Source: Scenedesmus sp. ARA3
Taxonomy: Eukaryota; Chlorophyta; Chlorophyceae; Sphaeropleales; Scenedesmaceae
Direction: 5' to 3'
DNA: 64,000 nucleotides
NCBI GenBank assembly: GCA_004335835.1
Contig: RWJK01001183.1
Coordinates: 119,482 to 183,481, forward strand
Numbering within the stretch: position 1 is the first letter of the stretch; each line of letters begins with the position of its first letter. The position numbers were made by a program, and so were the translations under genes. Of the stretch, positions 35,538 through 47,828 are shown piece by piece. Below the pieces are notes generated by a model, which saw nothing but the letters and a program-made list of their open reading frames with translations, searched no databases and was not told where the DNA came from.

Positions 35538-38300
35538 TCATCGCCTTGTACTCAAGCCAGCAACAGCCCTCCTGCTGCTGCTGGCCTGGCTGCTACGGCC
35601 GCCATGCTGCTGCTGCCCTGCTGCCTTCTTGAGCCTACTGCAAGCCTGCTTGTGCCCTGCCTTCCAGTACGCTTTGTGGCACTCAGCGCTGCACAGCCGC
35701 ACTGCATGGCAGCCGCTGCATACCGTGCCCTTGCCAGCCACCAACTCCTGCTTTGACAGCTTGGCGCAGTTGGTGCAGCTAGGGTTGGCGCAGCACAGCG
35801 GCCCGGGTGGTGACAGCTGCGTGCAGACACCCGTGGCTAGCTGCAGCAGCAGCTTCACAAACTCAGGTGGGAACAGCTGCTTCAGCAGAACCTCCCAGTC
35901 GTGAATGCTATCAAGCACTTGGCCGCCACTGTGGAGGCTGTAGCCTGTGGGCACTACTTCCACCTCCAGCTGCTGCTGCAGCTGCTGCAGGTCAGCAATA
36001 TGCTGTGGGGTCCTACCTGAGCTGCAGGCTCCATCTGCTGCTGGCAGCAGGCCACCTATGGCCACCACAGCAGCCCACAAGCCCTGCAGCACTCCCGAGG
36101 CATTGGCAACCAAGGACACGTCAGCCTGCTGCAGCAGCAGCTGCCGCACGTATGCTGCAGCAGCAGCTGCCGCACGTATGCTGGGCACAGTAGGCTCATG
36201 CAGCTGCAGCAGCGCGGCTGCAGCAACATACAGCGCCCTGCCATACAGCAGCAGCAGCGTAGGTCTGTCTTGCTCTGGGGCTATGGCTGTCAGAGTTATG
36301 GCTAGCTGCACCCGAGCAGTGCCTGCATGTGAAGCAGTGCGCATTGCATCATGAAGCACTGCCACGGCTGCTGCTGTGCCATCCCTCAGGCCCTTGCTGG
36401 CTGCTTTCAGGAGGCTCAGCAGTAGGCTGGGCTGCCAGCTGACAGCAGCTGCTGCTGCAGCTGGCCGCATCCGCCCCGCCTGCTGGTGCCACACGGATGC
36501 CGTGTACATGCCGCATGCACTCAAACAGCTCAGGCTGCAGCACTGACCCCATAACTCGCTGCCGTGGCGAGCCACCGGCTGCCAGCCTGACTGCTGCCTC
36601 CAGCGCTGCATCAGCACCCAGGGGGTTGCGCCGAAAGGAGCCCAGCAGACTTTCGCGGCTGCCTGCATACGCCAAGCAGCGGTGGTCACTTGGTTGAGTG
36701 GCTGCAGTGCAGTGCAGTGCAGTGCAGTGCAGTGCAGTGCAGTGCAGTGCAGTGCAGTGCAGTGCAATGCACGCCTAAGGGCGCAGTGCTGTAGCAAGGC
36801 GCCAGCCAGCTCTCAGCATAGAGCTTGACGTCACCATCACTGCCGGCTGGAGGACTGGATCAGGAAGCAGAGGTGTGCTGTCTTTGCGAGCGCGGTCAGC
36901 TACCGCATGTCCACTGCACAAGCACCAGCACAGACTCAGCTGGCGCTGTTGGACGCAGCAGCAGGCAGGCCACTCACCGTGTTGCAGCACCAACACCATC
37001 AGCAGCAGCAGCAGCAGCAGGCAGGCCACTCACCGTGTTGCAGCACCACCACCATCAGCAGCAGGTAGCTGAGCACAAGCCGTTCATCCCGCTCCACAGC
37101 CTCGGCATCTGCCCTGCTGCCCGCTGCAGGCGTGTGTGCTGCGCCGCCTCCTCCGAGGTATGCAGCCACAGCAGGCGCCAGCTGCAGCAGCACCGGCTCC
37201 ACAAGCGCGTCAGCAACTGCTGTTGCGGCAGCCGGCAAAGGCCCTGCTGCTGCGCTGCCGCTCGCTGTAGCTGCAGATGGCATCAGCTGCCCGCACTGCT
37301 CATTGAGGAGTGCTACCATAAAGCTGCCTGCAGCAGGCAGCAGCGCCGCCCTGCGTGACGGCTGCAGCGCCGCCAGCTCCACAATCGTCAGCAGCAGCGG
37401 CAGCAGCAGCTCGTCACGAGGCAGCATGCCGCCGAGGGGCGCTGCTGCACTGCTGCTGCTGCTGCTGGCTGCTGCGGCTGCTGCTGCTGGCGGCGGCTGG
37501 CTGTGCTGCAGGCGCTGTGTGCGCTGCACCAGGAAGCCAGACACAACCGACAGAGAGGGTGCAGCAAGTGCTGCCAGCTGCTGCACGTGCTCTTCATGCC
37601 CAGCAGGCAAGATGGGCGGCTGCTGCAGCACGGGCGACAGCGCAGACAGCAGCGCCATGTGGTGTGGTGGGATATCTGTGCTGCCTTGGCTGCTGCTGGC
37701 CTGTGCGGCAGTAGAACTGCTGCCCCTGCTGCCCCTGTCACTCCTGCTGCTGCTGCTGCCCCTGTCACTCCTGCTGCTGCTGCTGCCCCTGTCACTCCTG
37801 CTGCTGTTGCCACCTGATGCTGTGGCAGCAGACCTGGCGTTGGTCTGCAGCTGCCTGGTGCAGGCTGCTGTGCATGCGAGGTACAGCAGCAGCACCTGTG
37901 CCAGCTCATCACTGCCCGCAGCCTCATCAGGGAATGCAATGGCTTAATCACCCCTAGCACACACACAGCATACGTGCCAAACTGTGTAGCAAGGAGCAGC
38001 AGCTGCTTATCTGCGTCTGAGGCAACTGCAGCTGCTGGCAGGCCTGCTGATAGAGGGCGCGCCTGAACACTGCTGCTGCTGGTGCTGCTGCTGCTGCCTG
38101 CTGCGGTTGGTGGCAACGTGTCCACAAGGCGCCATACGAGCCTGGCAGCAGGCAGCAGCAGCGCTGCAAATTCCTTCACCATGCGCGTGCTGCGCATCTC
38201 AGCTGCATCCTTGTGGATGACGTTCTTGCAGCAGGCCCACATGCTCAGCAGCGACGCACCCACTGAACGCATGTGAAGTGCCCACTGCCGCTGCTGCTGC

Positions 38301-38351
<51 letters not shown>

Positions 38352-38840
38352 AGCTTGGTCTGCTGCAGCTGGCCAGCTGTCCACTGCATGCCAACTGCCA
38401 GGCTGTCCATCAGCCCTGCAGCAGCAGAACCGGGGGGTTGCCGCATTCATGTCATGCCTGCGCTGAATCTGCTGTGCAGGTTCAGAAGAGCAGTGTGTAT
38501 GGTCTGTGCTCTCGCAAAAACTCAGACCAGACAAGGGACCCCTGCTAGACTTCAGGCTGCTGCAACCTGCACTGCCTGCAGCCAGTCACTGCTGCACTGC
38601 CTGCAGCCAGTTGCTGTCAACTGCCGCTTTATTGAACACATGCATACAACACAATGGGCGATGCTGCACAGGCTTGCTGCTGGCAATGGCTCACCCGTGT
38701 CGACAAGCACCCGCAAAGCCAGTCTGGGAAATAGCTGTGGGTCTCTGGCTGCGAGGGCTTCAAGGATGCTCGTATGTCCTTGAGGAAGTCAGCCACTAGG
38801 CTTGCTGCAACACTCCTGGGCCCTGCCCCTGCACTGGGGG

Positions 38841-38882
<42 letters not shown>

Positions 38883-39195
38883 CACCGCTGCCACGAGCTG
38901 GGCTGCCTGCGCGATCTCTGCTGACACCCATGCTTTGAGTCACTCCACTTTCCAGGCACAGAAAGTTCAGTAGTTTGCAGGCTGCTGAGCATATCAGCTC
39001 AAGCATTGCTGCCACCTGGGCTTGGGCGTGGGGCCTGAGTACAGCCATGCTGATTGCGTTGCTCCGATTCAGCCAGCCAGCATCCAACTCGGACAGCTGC
39101 ATGCTGTTGAGCTGTTCGAGCCATGCGAGTGCCTGCTGGGGGTCAGGCCTGGCCTCTTGTCTTGCTGCTGCGCTCGCTCCAGCTCGCCCACGCAT
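35538..39195 (-). CDS. Second MYND-type zinc-finger protein
   Basis: Same architecture as the gene at 12810-16858: a long Ala/Leu-rich helical body, homopolymer tracts and a C-terminal MYND finger. The finger is near 35800-35640 and reads CANPSCTNCAKL, then CSGCHAVRLCSAECHKAYW, then HKQAC; the protein ends shortly after, with the stop at 35538. The start at 39195 (MRGRAGASAAARQEARPD) is taken as the first ATG opening a clean frame; an in-frame ATG exists at 39285. Other exon blocks: about 39195-38690, 38430-37920 (with a poly-Gln run at 38283-38351), 37900-37030 (Ser/Arg/Gly repeats, ends VVVLQH before gtgagt) and 36690-35538. The frame changes near 36500 without a clear intron, so an indel or tiny intron is missed. 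Partner proteins and function are unknown. Confidence 0.7.
36703..36766. repeat. (TGCAG)n pentanucleotide repeat
   Basis: About 12 tandem copies in the sequence just upstream (sense) of a MYND-gene exon. Each copy contains CTGCA on both strands, so it offers repeated acceptor-like cag trinucleotides. Confidence 0.95.
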
Positions 39196-41070
39196 CTCGC
39201 TCGCTTGCAGTGCAAATGTTATGAACGCACTAAACTTTTGCGATGCTGCTGGAAGTCCCGGCCACCGTGCTGTGCTGAGTTGCAAAGAGACCTGTGCTCC
39301 TGAGGCTTGCCTGGCAGGATCTACATCAGCAAAATATATTCACATCCGGAGAAACACCTGGTGTTATTGATCAGTCATCACCGAGCAATGCCAACATGAT
39401 GAGCTGTGTCACTCGGCCAACTTCGTGAAGGAGTGACACCGCCTTGGACCAGAGCCGCAGCTGTGCTGCTTGAGGCATCACTCCGGCGTACTCGCAGAAG
39501 TGACTGTGACAAAACGCTTTCGTCGAGGTTGCGGCAGAACTGACTGCATGGCTGCGCAACCAGCAGGGGAGTGCACAAGCTGGAGGTGCCTATGCATCAT
39601 GAAGTTCACAGGAACAGGCTTGCAGCTGGCCTGCCCTTCCCAAAACACTGTTAGTATAAAGAATTGCAGGCAACACACATTGCAGTAGCACAATGCAGCA
39701 TATCGGTGGGTACACAGAAACAAACTGCTGTCGAATGTTGCTGGAACACTGGTCAGAAGATTTCATGACAGTCACGAAAGTACCGAGTGAAATGCTACTC
39801 AACTACAGTCTAGAATGAATGCGTCACACTCCTGGCAAGCTGCAAACCGCGCACAGCCACGCTGACAGCCACAGTCGGCCTGGCACTGGGCACCGCAGTG
39901 CAACTGGACTGACACGGGTTGCAGCCGCGGGCATGTGTACTACACAGCTGTAGTACAGCTGCAGCTGCAGCCGACATGACAAACACGAGCCACGGCACAA
40001 CATGACAGACACATGTGCACTACAAGCACCCCACATGCCAGACGCTGCCCGACTGCTGCGGCGCCTGACCCCGTCTGCGTGGTCAAGTGCTGCGCTGGAT
40101 GTATGTCGGCTGGCTACACAAGCACTGCAGCAGCTCTTGGCAAGGTCGCTTCTAGCAGCTGGCACTAGCACTTTGCCTTGTACAGCTGCCTGCTGGCCAG
40201 CCAAAGCAGTACTGGCATCCTGACTGCTGCGTGTGACTAGCCAGTAGGATTTCGTCCCCCGTGTTATAAAAAATACTGGCATCCAGCCACGCAAGGCTCA
40301 CAACTGCCTGTGAACAGGACGCGTCTATACGGCTCCCTGACTGCAAAGAACCAGGGTAAATGCAGAGCTGCGCACCTTGTGTGGCGCCGCAACCCTTGCA
40401 ACATACTGCAGCCACTGCCGGGGTGAGCCAGCAGCAGCTGCAGCCTGCTGCTATACTGTGGCTTGCCACATCAGCACTGGCTGCTGCAGCGCAGCAGCAG
40501 CTGGTGTGGGGAGGCTGTGCATGCAGCTGCAGCCTGGAGTGCAGTGACTGAGGTGGCTGCAGTGTGCCAGCTGCTAAGTGGCCCGTCGGGCCCTGCAGGA
40601 GGCAGGCGGCCTCCAGCCAAGCGCAGCACCGGCCACCCAACCTGCGCAGCAGCCGCGTATACATGCACTGGCGGCTCACCTGCTGCTGCTGCTGCTGCTG
40701 CTGTTGCTGCTGAACTGTGCTGTTGCGGCCGGACTGTGCTGGTGCTGCCGTTGCTGGCAGCTGGCTGCTGCACTGATGCCTTGAAGCTAGCACGCTGCTG
40801 CACCACTGCGGACTCCGTAGTGAACTTTGAGTTCACGGTGCACGCTTCACATCTTCACCAGCCTGGTGAGCCTCCTGGCAGGAGGTGCTGTTTGAACCTA
40901 GCCTGCTGCCGTGTGACTGAGGATGCGTTGGTGTGCACTGAGAGTACTTACGCAGCCTGCTGGCAGCATCAGCATCAGCATCAACACAGCACTGCAGCCT
41001 TCCAGCCAGCATGCTGCTGCGCCACTATGAAGTTCATGGTGGGAGCTTCACTGCCTGACCAGGAAGTTCC
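39196..41070. other. Stretch with only doubtful coding signal
   Basis: Lies between the MYND gene start and the eIF2D stop. On the minus strand an ATG at 40836 opens a Gln/Ser/Ala-rich frame (MNSKFTTESAVVQQRASF) to a donor gtgagc near 40680, which could be a first exon, but no downstream exon was confirmed. On the plus strand 40032-40223 encodes a helical stretch (DAARLLRRLTPSAWSSAAL) of unknown meaning. A short hairpin word is at 39937-39956. Treated here as unannotated. Confidence 0.35.
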
Positions 41071-41781
41071 TCATTTCTTCACCAGGAAGTATTTCTTTGG
41101 GATGCCGTAGGTGGCCATGAGGTAGTCGGGAAGCTTCTCAATCACGTTGCCCTGCAGCAATTTCAGCAAAATCACATACATCGAGCAAACCCTGCCGCAT
41201 ACAGTAAGCTATGAGTTGACTGGTAACAGTTCAACCATCAGGCAGCAGCCCGCACCTGCATGATGACCTCCTGCCCCTGAGCTACTGCTCATTGTGATCA
41301 CAAGGTAGTGGCTACAGCAAGGGGCAGCTCAACCCAGCACAGTGCTTGCCATCACCCGTTAGTGTGGTACCACAGTGAACGGCAAAGAAGTGAGCTTGCC
41401 GCACCTGCAGGATGACCTCCTGGCCCGCATTGATCGTGCCTGGCAGGTCGTTGAAGTACCATGCAAGTTTGTTACATAGCTCAGTTTTCAACTTAGCAGC
41501 TTTGCCTCACCTGCAGGATCACCTCCTGGCCAGCGTTGCTCTCCCCAGGCAGGTTTTGACGCAGCATGCCAGTGCAACTTGCTGCTCAGCAACAGGAGTG
41601 GGAGCCCTGATCAGGAGCAGAAAAGAGGCTCACAGGCAACCTCAAATCTGTGATTTGCCGCACCTGCAGGATGACCTCCTGGCCCGCGTTGTTCTTGCCT
41701 GGCAGGTCGTTGACGCTGGTGGAGCACGCAAACTTGCGCTGACACTCCGCAGCCAGTGCAGCGGGGTCAATCCTGCAGGAT

Positions 41782-41815
<34 letters not shown>

Positions 41816-43892
41816 CATGATTATGCAAGTGACATGAGGCCAGCATGGCGTTACACACCCACAGGCTGCTTTTGCTGCTCTCACTGTAAACGAAGCAAGC
41901 TGTGACAAAAAGCATCAATTTGGCTATAAGTGTCCATCCTTCCATGTGTAGGTTTGACACACGTCAAACTTACGCATACGTTGTTACCGCCTGCTGCATG
42001 CAAGCCGGCCCACCACTCACAAGAACGCCTCCACTCCAACAACGCGCGTGACGAACTTGTTGCCCTGCCGCCGCTCACCGCTGACCTGCACGGCCGGCGG
42101 CTGGCCACGCCGCAGGCTGCGCGCGGCGCCCCTGCTGATGCAAGTCTGCGGCTGCATCCTCTTCAGAAAGGCCTCTCTTAGATCGGCCTGGCATACAGCA
42201 AGGTGAGGCAGCGGTGCAGCCAGGCCTGTCAGAAGTGTCACTGTGCAATGCAGGTCAGCGGCTGCATCCTTAGAAGGAAGGCCTCTCTTAGGTCAGCCTG
42301 GCAGGCAGCACGGTGAGGCAGCAGTGCAAGAGTGGCAGAAATGTCACAGTTGATGCAGGTCTGTCGCTGCATCCTCTTCAGGAAGGCCTCCCTCAGGTCA
42401 GCCTGGGAAGGCGAAGGAAAAGCAGCAGTGGTTGATAATGAGATGAACACAGCAGGCTCCGTTTGATGCAGCTTTGCGGCTGTATCCTGCGCAGGAAGGC
42501 GTCTGGCAGGCAGGTGGTGCAGCCCAAGTGCCAGCCAGCATTGAGATCATGCAGCAACCAGATGATAAGAGCATGCCACATTTGTCACTGCAATGCAGCT
42601 TCAGAGGCCCACAAAAACCTCCCTGCACCACTGGGCGTACATGCAGAGCCCGCACCTTTGCGATGTGAGTGGGGTAGAGCTCGCCCTTCTTGATGGTGCC
42701 CTTGAACAGCGCGTCACACAGCAGCGCATCCAGCACCAGCGTGCTGCAGCAACAAAAAGCAGACGTGCAACACAGTTGGCTTGCAACCCATTGCCATTGA
42801 GTGGTTACTAGGGTAACGGCACACAGCAGCGCATCCAGCACCAGCGTGCTGCAGTATGAAAAGCAACACATTGCAGTTGAATGGATGCTGAGGTGTAGTG
42901 TGGCAGCACACAGCAGCGCAGCCAGCACCAGCGTGCTGCAGTGATACAAATACCACAATGCAGTTGAGTGAATGCTGTGGTTTGGTGTGGTATCACACAG
43001 CAGCGCATCCAGCACCAGCGTGCTGCAGTGATACAAATACCACAATGCAGTTGAGTGAATGCTGTGCTTTAGTGTGGTATCACACAGCAGCGCATCCAGC
43101 ACCAGCGTGCTGCAGTGATACAAAAAAACGCATTGCAGTTGAGCAGATGCTAAGGTGTCGTGTGGTTTCACACAGCAGCGCATCCAGCACCAGCGTGCTG
43201 CAGTGATACAAATGACACAATGCAGTTGAGCTGGGGGGTAGTGTGGTATCACACAACAGCGCAGCCAGCACCAGCGTGCTGCAGCAGTATGGAAGTGAAT
43301 GCGCAGAACAGCTCAGTCCAGCTGAAGCTGAGATTTGGTTTTGAACCACACAGCAGCACATCCAGCACCAGCGTGCTGCAGCAATTGCAAAATGTAGCGT
43401 GTAATTTGGCGCGCCTTTGCAAGTCACGGTCGCCGAGGCATCATGCAGTGCATCATCGTGCACCACACAGGCATGGCGGCAGTGCGATAACTTCAAACGC
43501 TGCCACCGCATCAGGCATGGCAAAAAGGGCGTACAAAGCGCATCATGCCACGGTAGCCTGTTGCTCTTTGAATTCAGAAGCAGCAACTGGACATTACGGC
43601 AGGCGTGGCAGTGGCCCCTCAGCTACGCTGGTTGCAGCTCACCGGTTGACTGGCGCCATCACATCCAGCTGCGCCTGCTTCGCGCTGGCATTGCAACACT
43701 GTATTTGACACATGTTGAGAGTTCATTTTGGTATCAACCGGCCAACAGCCCACCGCTAGCCACACTCACCGGTTGTCAGGCGCCATCACATCCAGCTGCG
43801 CCTGCTTCGCATACTCAAAGGCCACTTCTGCTGCTGCTGCCGCGCTGTAGTAGCCCTCGTGGGAGGCGCCCACGGCCTCAAACACAGCTGCA

Positions 43893-43945
<53 letters not shown>

Positions 43946-44436
43946 CAACGGCCAGCAGGGGTGTCCTCAGCTGCTGGCTGATGGCTTGCAGCAAGCTGTC
44001 ACGTTATTGTGGATGATGCGCACTCTTGATGCCGCCAGTGGCAGCTCAAGCTGGCTTCACATCATCACAACCAACTGTTTCAAGCAGGACATCGCCACTC
44101 ACGAGCCTTTCACATTTCCAATGACCAGATGCCAAACAGCCACCCGCCCACCTTTCACATCCTTGCTCGGCTTGAAAACCTCCTCAACAACCAAGGGGGC
44201 CAGCCCGCTAGCATCCCCAGCAGCGGCAGCAGCAGCACCACCACCAGCACTGCCTGCCGGCCCAGCAGCGGTACTGCTGCCATTGGCTGTACTGCTGCTG
44301 CTGCTGGCTGCGGATTTGTAGGGCCCGAAATCGGCAAGCAGTGTGTGGCTGCGGTTGACCGCGGTGAGGATGGTGTCACCCGAGTGCTTGTCCTCCCGAG
44401 TGCTGATCAAACCGGATTTGGTGTAGGCCTATAGCA

Positions 44437-44467
<31 letters not shown>

Positions 44468-44708
44468 TGTGTGGCTGCGGTTGACTGCCGTGAGGATGGT
44501 GTCACCGGAGTGCTTGTCCTCCCGAGTGCTGATCAGGCCCGACTTGGTGTAGGCCTATAGCAGCAACAGCAGCAACAGCAGCAGCAGCAGCGGCAGGAGC
44601 GCAGGAGTGCATGGTGAGGATGGTGTCACCGGAGTGCTTGTCCTCACGCGTGCTGATCAGGCCGCTGGTCTTGGTATATGCCTGCAGCAGCAGCAATGCA
44701 GTCACCAT

Positions 44709-44753
<45 letters not shown>

Positions 44754-45472
44754 CAGGAGCGCAGGAGTGCATGATGACTGAGAGGTGGTGCCTCCAGGGT
44801 GCTGTGATTTGTTGCTGATGTGTCGCAGCAAATGACGCCACATGCTGAACGCAAAACTCAGTGTGCGAAAAACATGCCTGGGAAGCAGCAGTATTTTGCA
44901 AACTGGCGGTGTGTCACTCGCGGCCAAAAGTGCCCCAGCTGCTGACAAGCTACAGTGCCGACAGATTTCTGACAATTCAACTGCCGCTGCCGCCGGTCAC
45001 CTGCAGGAACTTGCTCATCTTCTTGTGGCTGCTCTTCTTCACATCCAGCAGCACGCCTGGCGCAGGCAGGCAGGCAGCAGCAGCACGCACCAGCAGCATG
45101 CAGTTAGGGTTGACGGCAAAGGCAGACTGGCAGCGTGTGATGTGGTGCACTGTGCACTGTGGCCTTGTGAAGTGGCCCGCAATGCAGCGCAGCTGGCCAG
45201 GCCATTCAGCTGTTGAAGCGGCACACTTGTGCATATGTGCAAGTGCACAGTAACGTAATGAACAAGTCCATTGCGCATTTATAAACAATGGCATCTAGTG
45301 GACTGCGCCACCTTTTGCCTGAGGTGTTAGGCAGAGGCCTCCGGCTCCCCGATGCACACTGTGTGCCTAGCACTGCCCCCACCTGGCGGCCTGCTTGGTG
45401 TGAGGTGCTGCGTCCACAGTGCGCTGCTGTTGAGGGGCAGGTCGGCATCCTTCAGGGACTTGACAATGGCCT

Positions 45473-45528
<56 letters not shown>

Positions 45529-45578
45529 NNNNNNNNNNNNNNNNNNNNNNNNNNNNNNNNNNNNNNNNNNNNNNNNNN

Positions 45579-45639
<61 letters not shown>

Positions 45640-47255
45640 CACGAGTTACACAGGGACTTCAGACACATTTCCATCTGCTTCAATGTTTGCAGCAGTGGGG
45701 AGCACGTGTCTTGCTAAATGCAGCCGATTGCTGCTCATTTCAACAACAGAAGGCTGCCTTCAAGCCTGCCAGAACTATTCTGCTGTGTGACCCACAAGCC
45801 TTTGCTTGAGTTGCTGCAAGTGCGTCTAACAGAAGTTGGGGTGGAGCTGCAGCAGCATGCTTTGCCAGGTGACAGGCAAACCATTTGCACAACCCTTTCC
45901 TTGTCACCTGCAGCAGCGTCAGCTCCATGAGTTGGTCCATGTCATCAGGCCATGGGCTGCTGCTGCTGCTGCCGCCACCAGCAGCAGCAGCACTGGCACC
46001 TTCACTGCTGTCAACACTGCCTGCTGCTGCTGCCGCTGTTGCTGCACTATCCAGCCCAAGCTCCTGCATAAGTGCTGCTGCATCCTCTGCTTCCCCAGCT
46101 GCTGCTGCTGCCCCTTCTGGTGCTACAGCTCCTTGCAGGAAGCCGTCATTGGGCACTGCACACCGCCCCAGGCCTTGCCACAGGGTGTCACCATAGTGCT
46201 GGATTATTTCTATGAGCTTGCCCTTGCCCTGGCCTGCTGCCTGCTGCGCTGCTGCCATGCTGTGCATTGCTGCTGCGCCGATTGCGATTGGTGCTGGGTT
46301 GCCAGGTATGCAGACTGCCAGCAGGTCTCCTTTCTGGACGTCTGGCAGGCAGCTGGTGTTCACACCAGGCAGCATGACGTCAGCACCTGCAGCAGATGAC
46401 AATGTGTGCAGGTCAAGAAGCGGTGCGTTAATTACTGTTGACTACTTCACCTGAGCAGGGAGAAGCTTGCTGGTGGTGGGTGTGTCACTGAGGTGTGCTG
46501 ACCTGACTTGCAGGCAGCACGCAGTCAATCAGTCCAGTGCAGCCAGCGCACGGCATGATGTTTGCATTAGTTGTTTGCTGCTGCTGCTGCTGCTGCTGCT
46601 ACTGCTGCAGCTGCTTCTTCTGGTTAGCCATTTGTGACACGCTCATCCAGTGGCTGACTAGCTGGCTGCGCACACTCACCTCCGCAGATGTAGTGTGACA
46701 CCTGCCAGTGCTTCAGCATCACCACAGGCAGCAGCCCAGGACAGGCCCACAGGCCCATCACAGTGGGGATATAGTCGCCCTTGCCAGAAGTATCCAGCAG
46801 TATGGGCAGGCCATCCAGCAGATAAATTACTAGCCTGCTGGGTGCTGGCAGCTTTGCAAGCTCTAGGTCTCCTGCCTTGGCTGGCAGCAGCGCCTCTAGC
46901 AGGTCGCTGCTGGGGTCTAGGTTTAGGGCCTTTTCGACTGACCTGCAGGGGCGGCAGTGAGGGCAGGGCAGGCGGTTGCCAGCACTGTTGCTGCGGCTGT
47001 ACAGGAGCCTGCTGCTGGCAGCAGGAAAGGCGCTGGGCACTACATGGCTGACTTTGCAGGGCTCTGTGATGTCTGTTTGTTGATGCTAGGATACAAATGA
47101 CCAGCATAAGGTACCTGCAGACAAATGTACACAGCAATGCATCATGCTGCGACTGCTGTGCTGCACTATGGGTGTGTTGCTCACCGCCGGATCTTCTTTC
47201 TGTCAGCACCAGAAACTTTATGAGTCTGGTTGACATGGAACGGCTTCTTAAACAT
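41071..47255 (-). CDS. EIF2D: Eukaryotic translation initiation factor 2D (eIF2D / ligatin)
   Basis: Delivers initiator tRNA to the 40S P-site independently of GTP and helps recycle post-termination 40S complexes (known role). Eleven exons join in frame to 598 residues: 47255-47185, 46942-46680, 46386-45908, 45470-45383, 45056-45001, 44428-44152, 43887-43770, 42743-42656, 42187-42021, 41772-41664, 41151-41071. The N-terminus MFKKPFHVNQTHKVSGADRK matches plant eIF2D. The DUF1947/PUA part holds IYLLDGLPILLD, YIPTVMGLW and GDLLAVCIPGNPAPIAIGAA. The middle winged-helix/SWIB-like part includes DVKKSSHKKMSKFL and CDALFKGTIKKGELYP. The C-terminal SUI1 domain has ERRQGNKFVTRVVGVEAFL, CQRKFACSTSV and YGIPKKYFLVKK. 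An Ala/Gly/Ser-rich insert lies in exon 6. Exons 6, 8, 9 and 10 have multiple edge copies in their introns. Head to head with VPS52. Confidence 0.96.
41255..41720 (-). repeat. Tandem copies of eIF2D exon-10 end with donor site
   Basis: Exon 10 ends at 41664 with GQEVILQ before gtgcgg. Three copies of this exon end, each followed by a GT, lie downstream in intron 10, near 41509-41556, 41401-41455 and 41256-41281. This is the mirror case of the exon-start arrays. Confidence 0.8.
42160..42520 (-). repeat. Tandem copies of eIF2D exon-9 start
   Basis: Exon 9 starts at 42187. Copies of its acceptor and first ~50 coding bases (ADLREAFLKRMQPQTCI with changes) start at 42297 and 42402, and a degenerate fourth lies near 42480-42515. 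Spacing is about 105-110 bp. Confidence 0.85.
42723..43400 (-). repeat. Array of eight copies of eIF2D exon-8 start with acceptor site
   Basis: The sense boundary ctgcag|CACGCTGGTGCTGG recurs with first-exon-base positions 42743 (the full exon), 42847, 42933, 43020, 43107, 43195, 43276 and 43373. The period is close to 87 bp. Each copy encodes TLVLDALLC or TLVLAALLC, then CTGTGTGATACC-type sequence that is no longer the exon. The arrangement fills most of intron 7, which is otherwise short of unique sequence. Confidence 0.92.
44420..44690 (-). repeat. Tandem copies of eIF2D exon-6 start
   Basis: Exon 6 starts at 44428 (AYTKSGLISTREDKHSGD). Two further copies, with ctatag or ctgcag acceptors, start at 44554 and 44681, about 126 bp apart. 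Each is preceded on the sense strand by a CTG/TTG triplet run. Confidence 0.85.
45474..45636. repeat. Long CAG run with assembly gap in eIF2D intron 3
   Basis: CAG units flank 50 undetermined bases (45529-45578). On the sense (minus) strand this is a CTG run ending in CAG directly at the acceptor of exon 4 (first base 45470), so it forms the 3' end of the intron. Confidence 0.95.
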
Positions 47256-47828
47256 GTTTGCTGCTGCTTGCTTTAGATACTGCTCTTCAAACCATCACGG
47301 GGCTGCTGCTGCTGCTGCGATTGCTGCTGCTACGGCACTACTTTCCTACTTTGACTAAGAGCGTGAAATAGGTCAATGGTTGGTAATTACAGCTGCTCAT
47401 TCCTTCGAGCTTGCTGAAATCTGTCTGGTCAGCCAAACCTTTGAGTGCCGTGCCTTTCTCAAACCCGCCCAGGGTTGTGCACGGGCTCCGACCAACGCTG
47501 GCAAACAAAATCGCTGCACGTACACGTACTCGAACCTTAACTTTGAGAAAGGCAAATACGTCTCAAACAACCTCACCGCATCAGTCAACTTCACACCCTG
47601 CCATCTGCTGCAGGACAGCACTGCTGCACAACTACGCTCTTGACCTCATATGCTCACACGTTCGCCTACGTAGCAACGCCATGCTTCCTATTGTACAGCA
47701 ACAGCACTACTCAGCATCATGAGCTGAACAGGCAGGATAAGGAGGCTTGCGCTGCTGGAGCATCAGTTCCTTCAGTTGGCACTACAGCAAGCACAGCACA
47801 GTAGCAGCTGTGTGCCTTCAGCTGCACC
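47256..47828. promoter_or_regulatory. Shared bidirectional promoter region of eIF2D and VPS52
   Basis: 573 bp between the divergent start codons of eIF2D (47255, minus) and VPS52 (47829, plus). No open frame, TATA box or palindrome was convincing. Both leaders must lie within it, so transcription probably initiates from one shared region. The VPS52 start has a good context (CACCATGG). Confidence 0.6.

Noticed and set aside
40463..41110. 215-residue plus-strand open frame overlapping the eIF2D end
   Set aside because: It is antisense to the conserved last eIF2D exon and otherwise Cys/Ala low-complexity; no motif or splice support.
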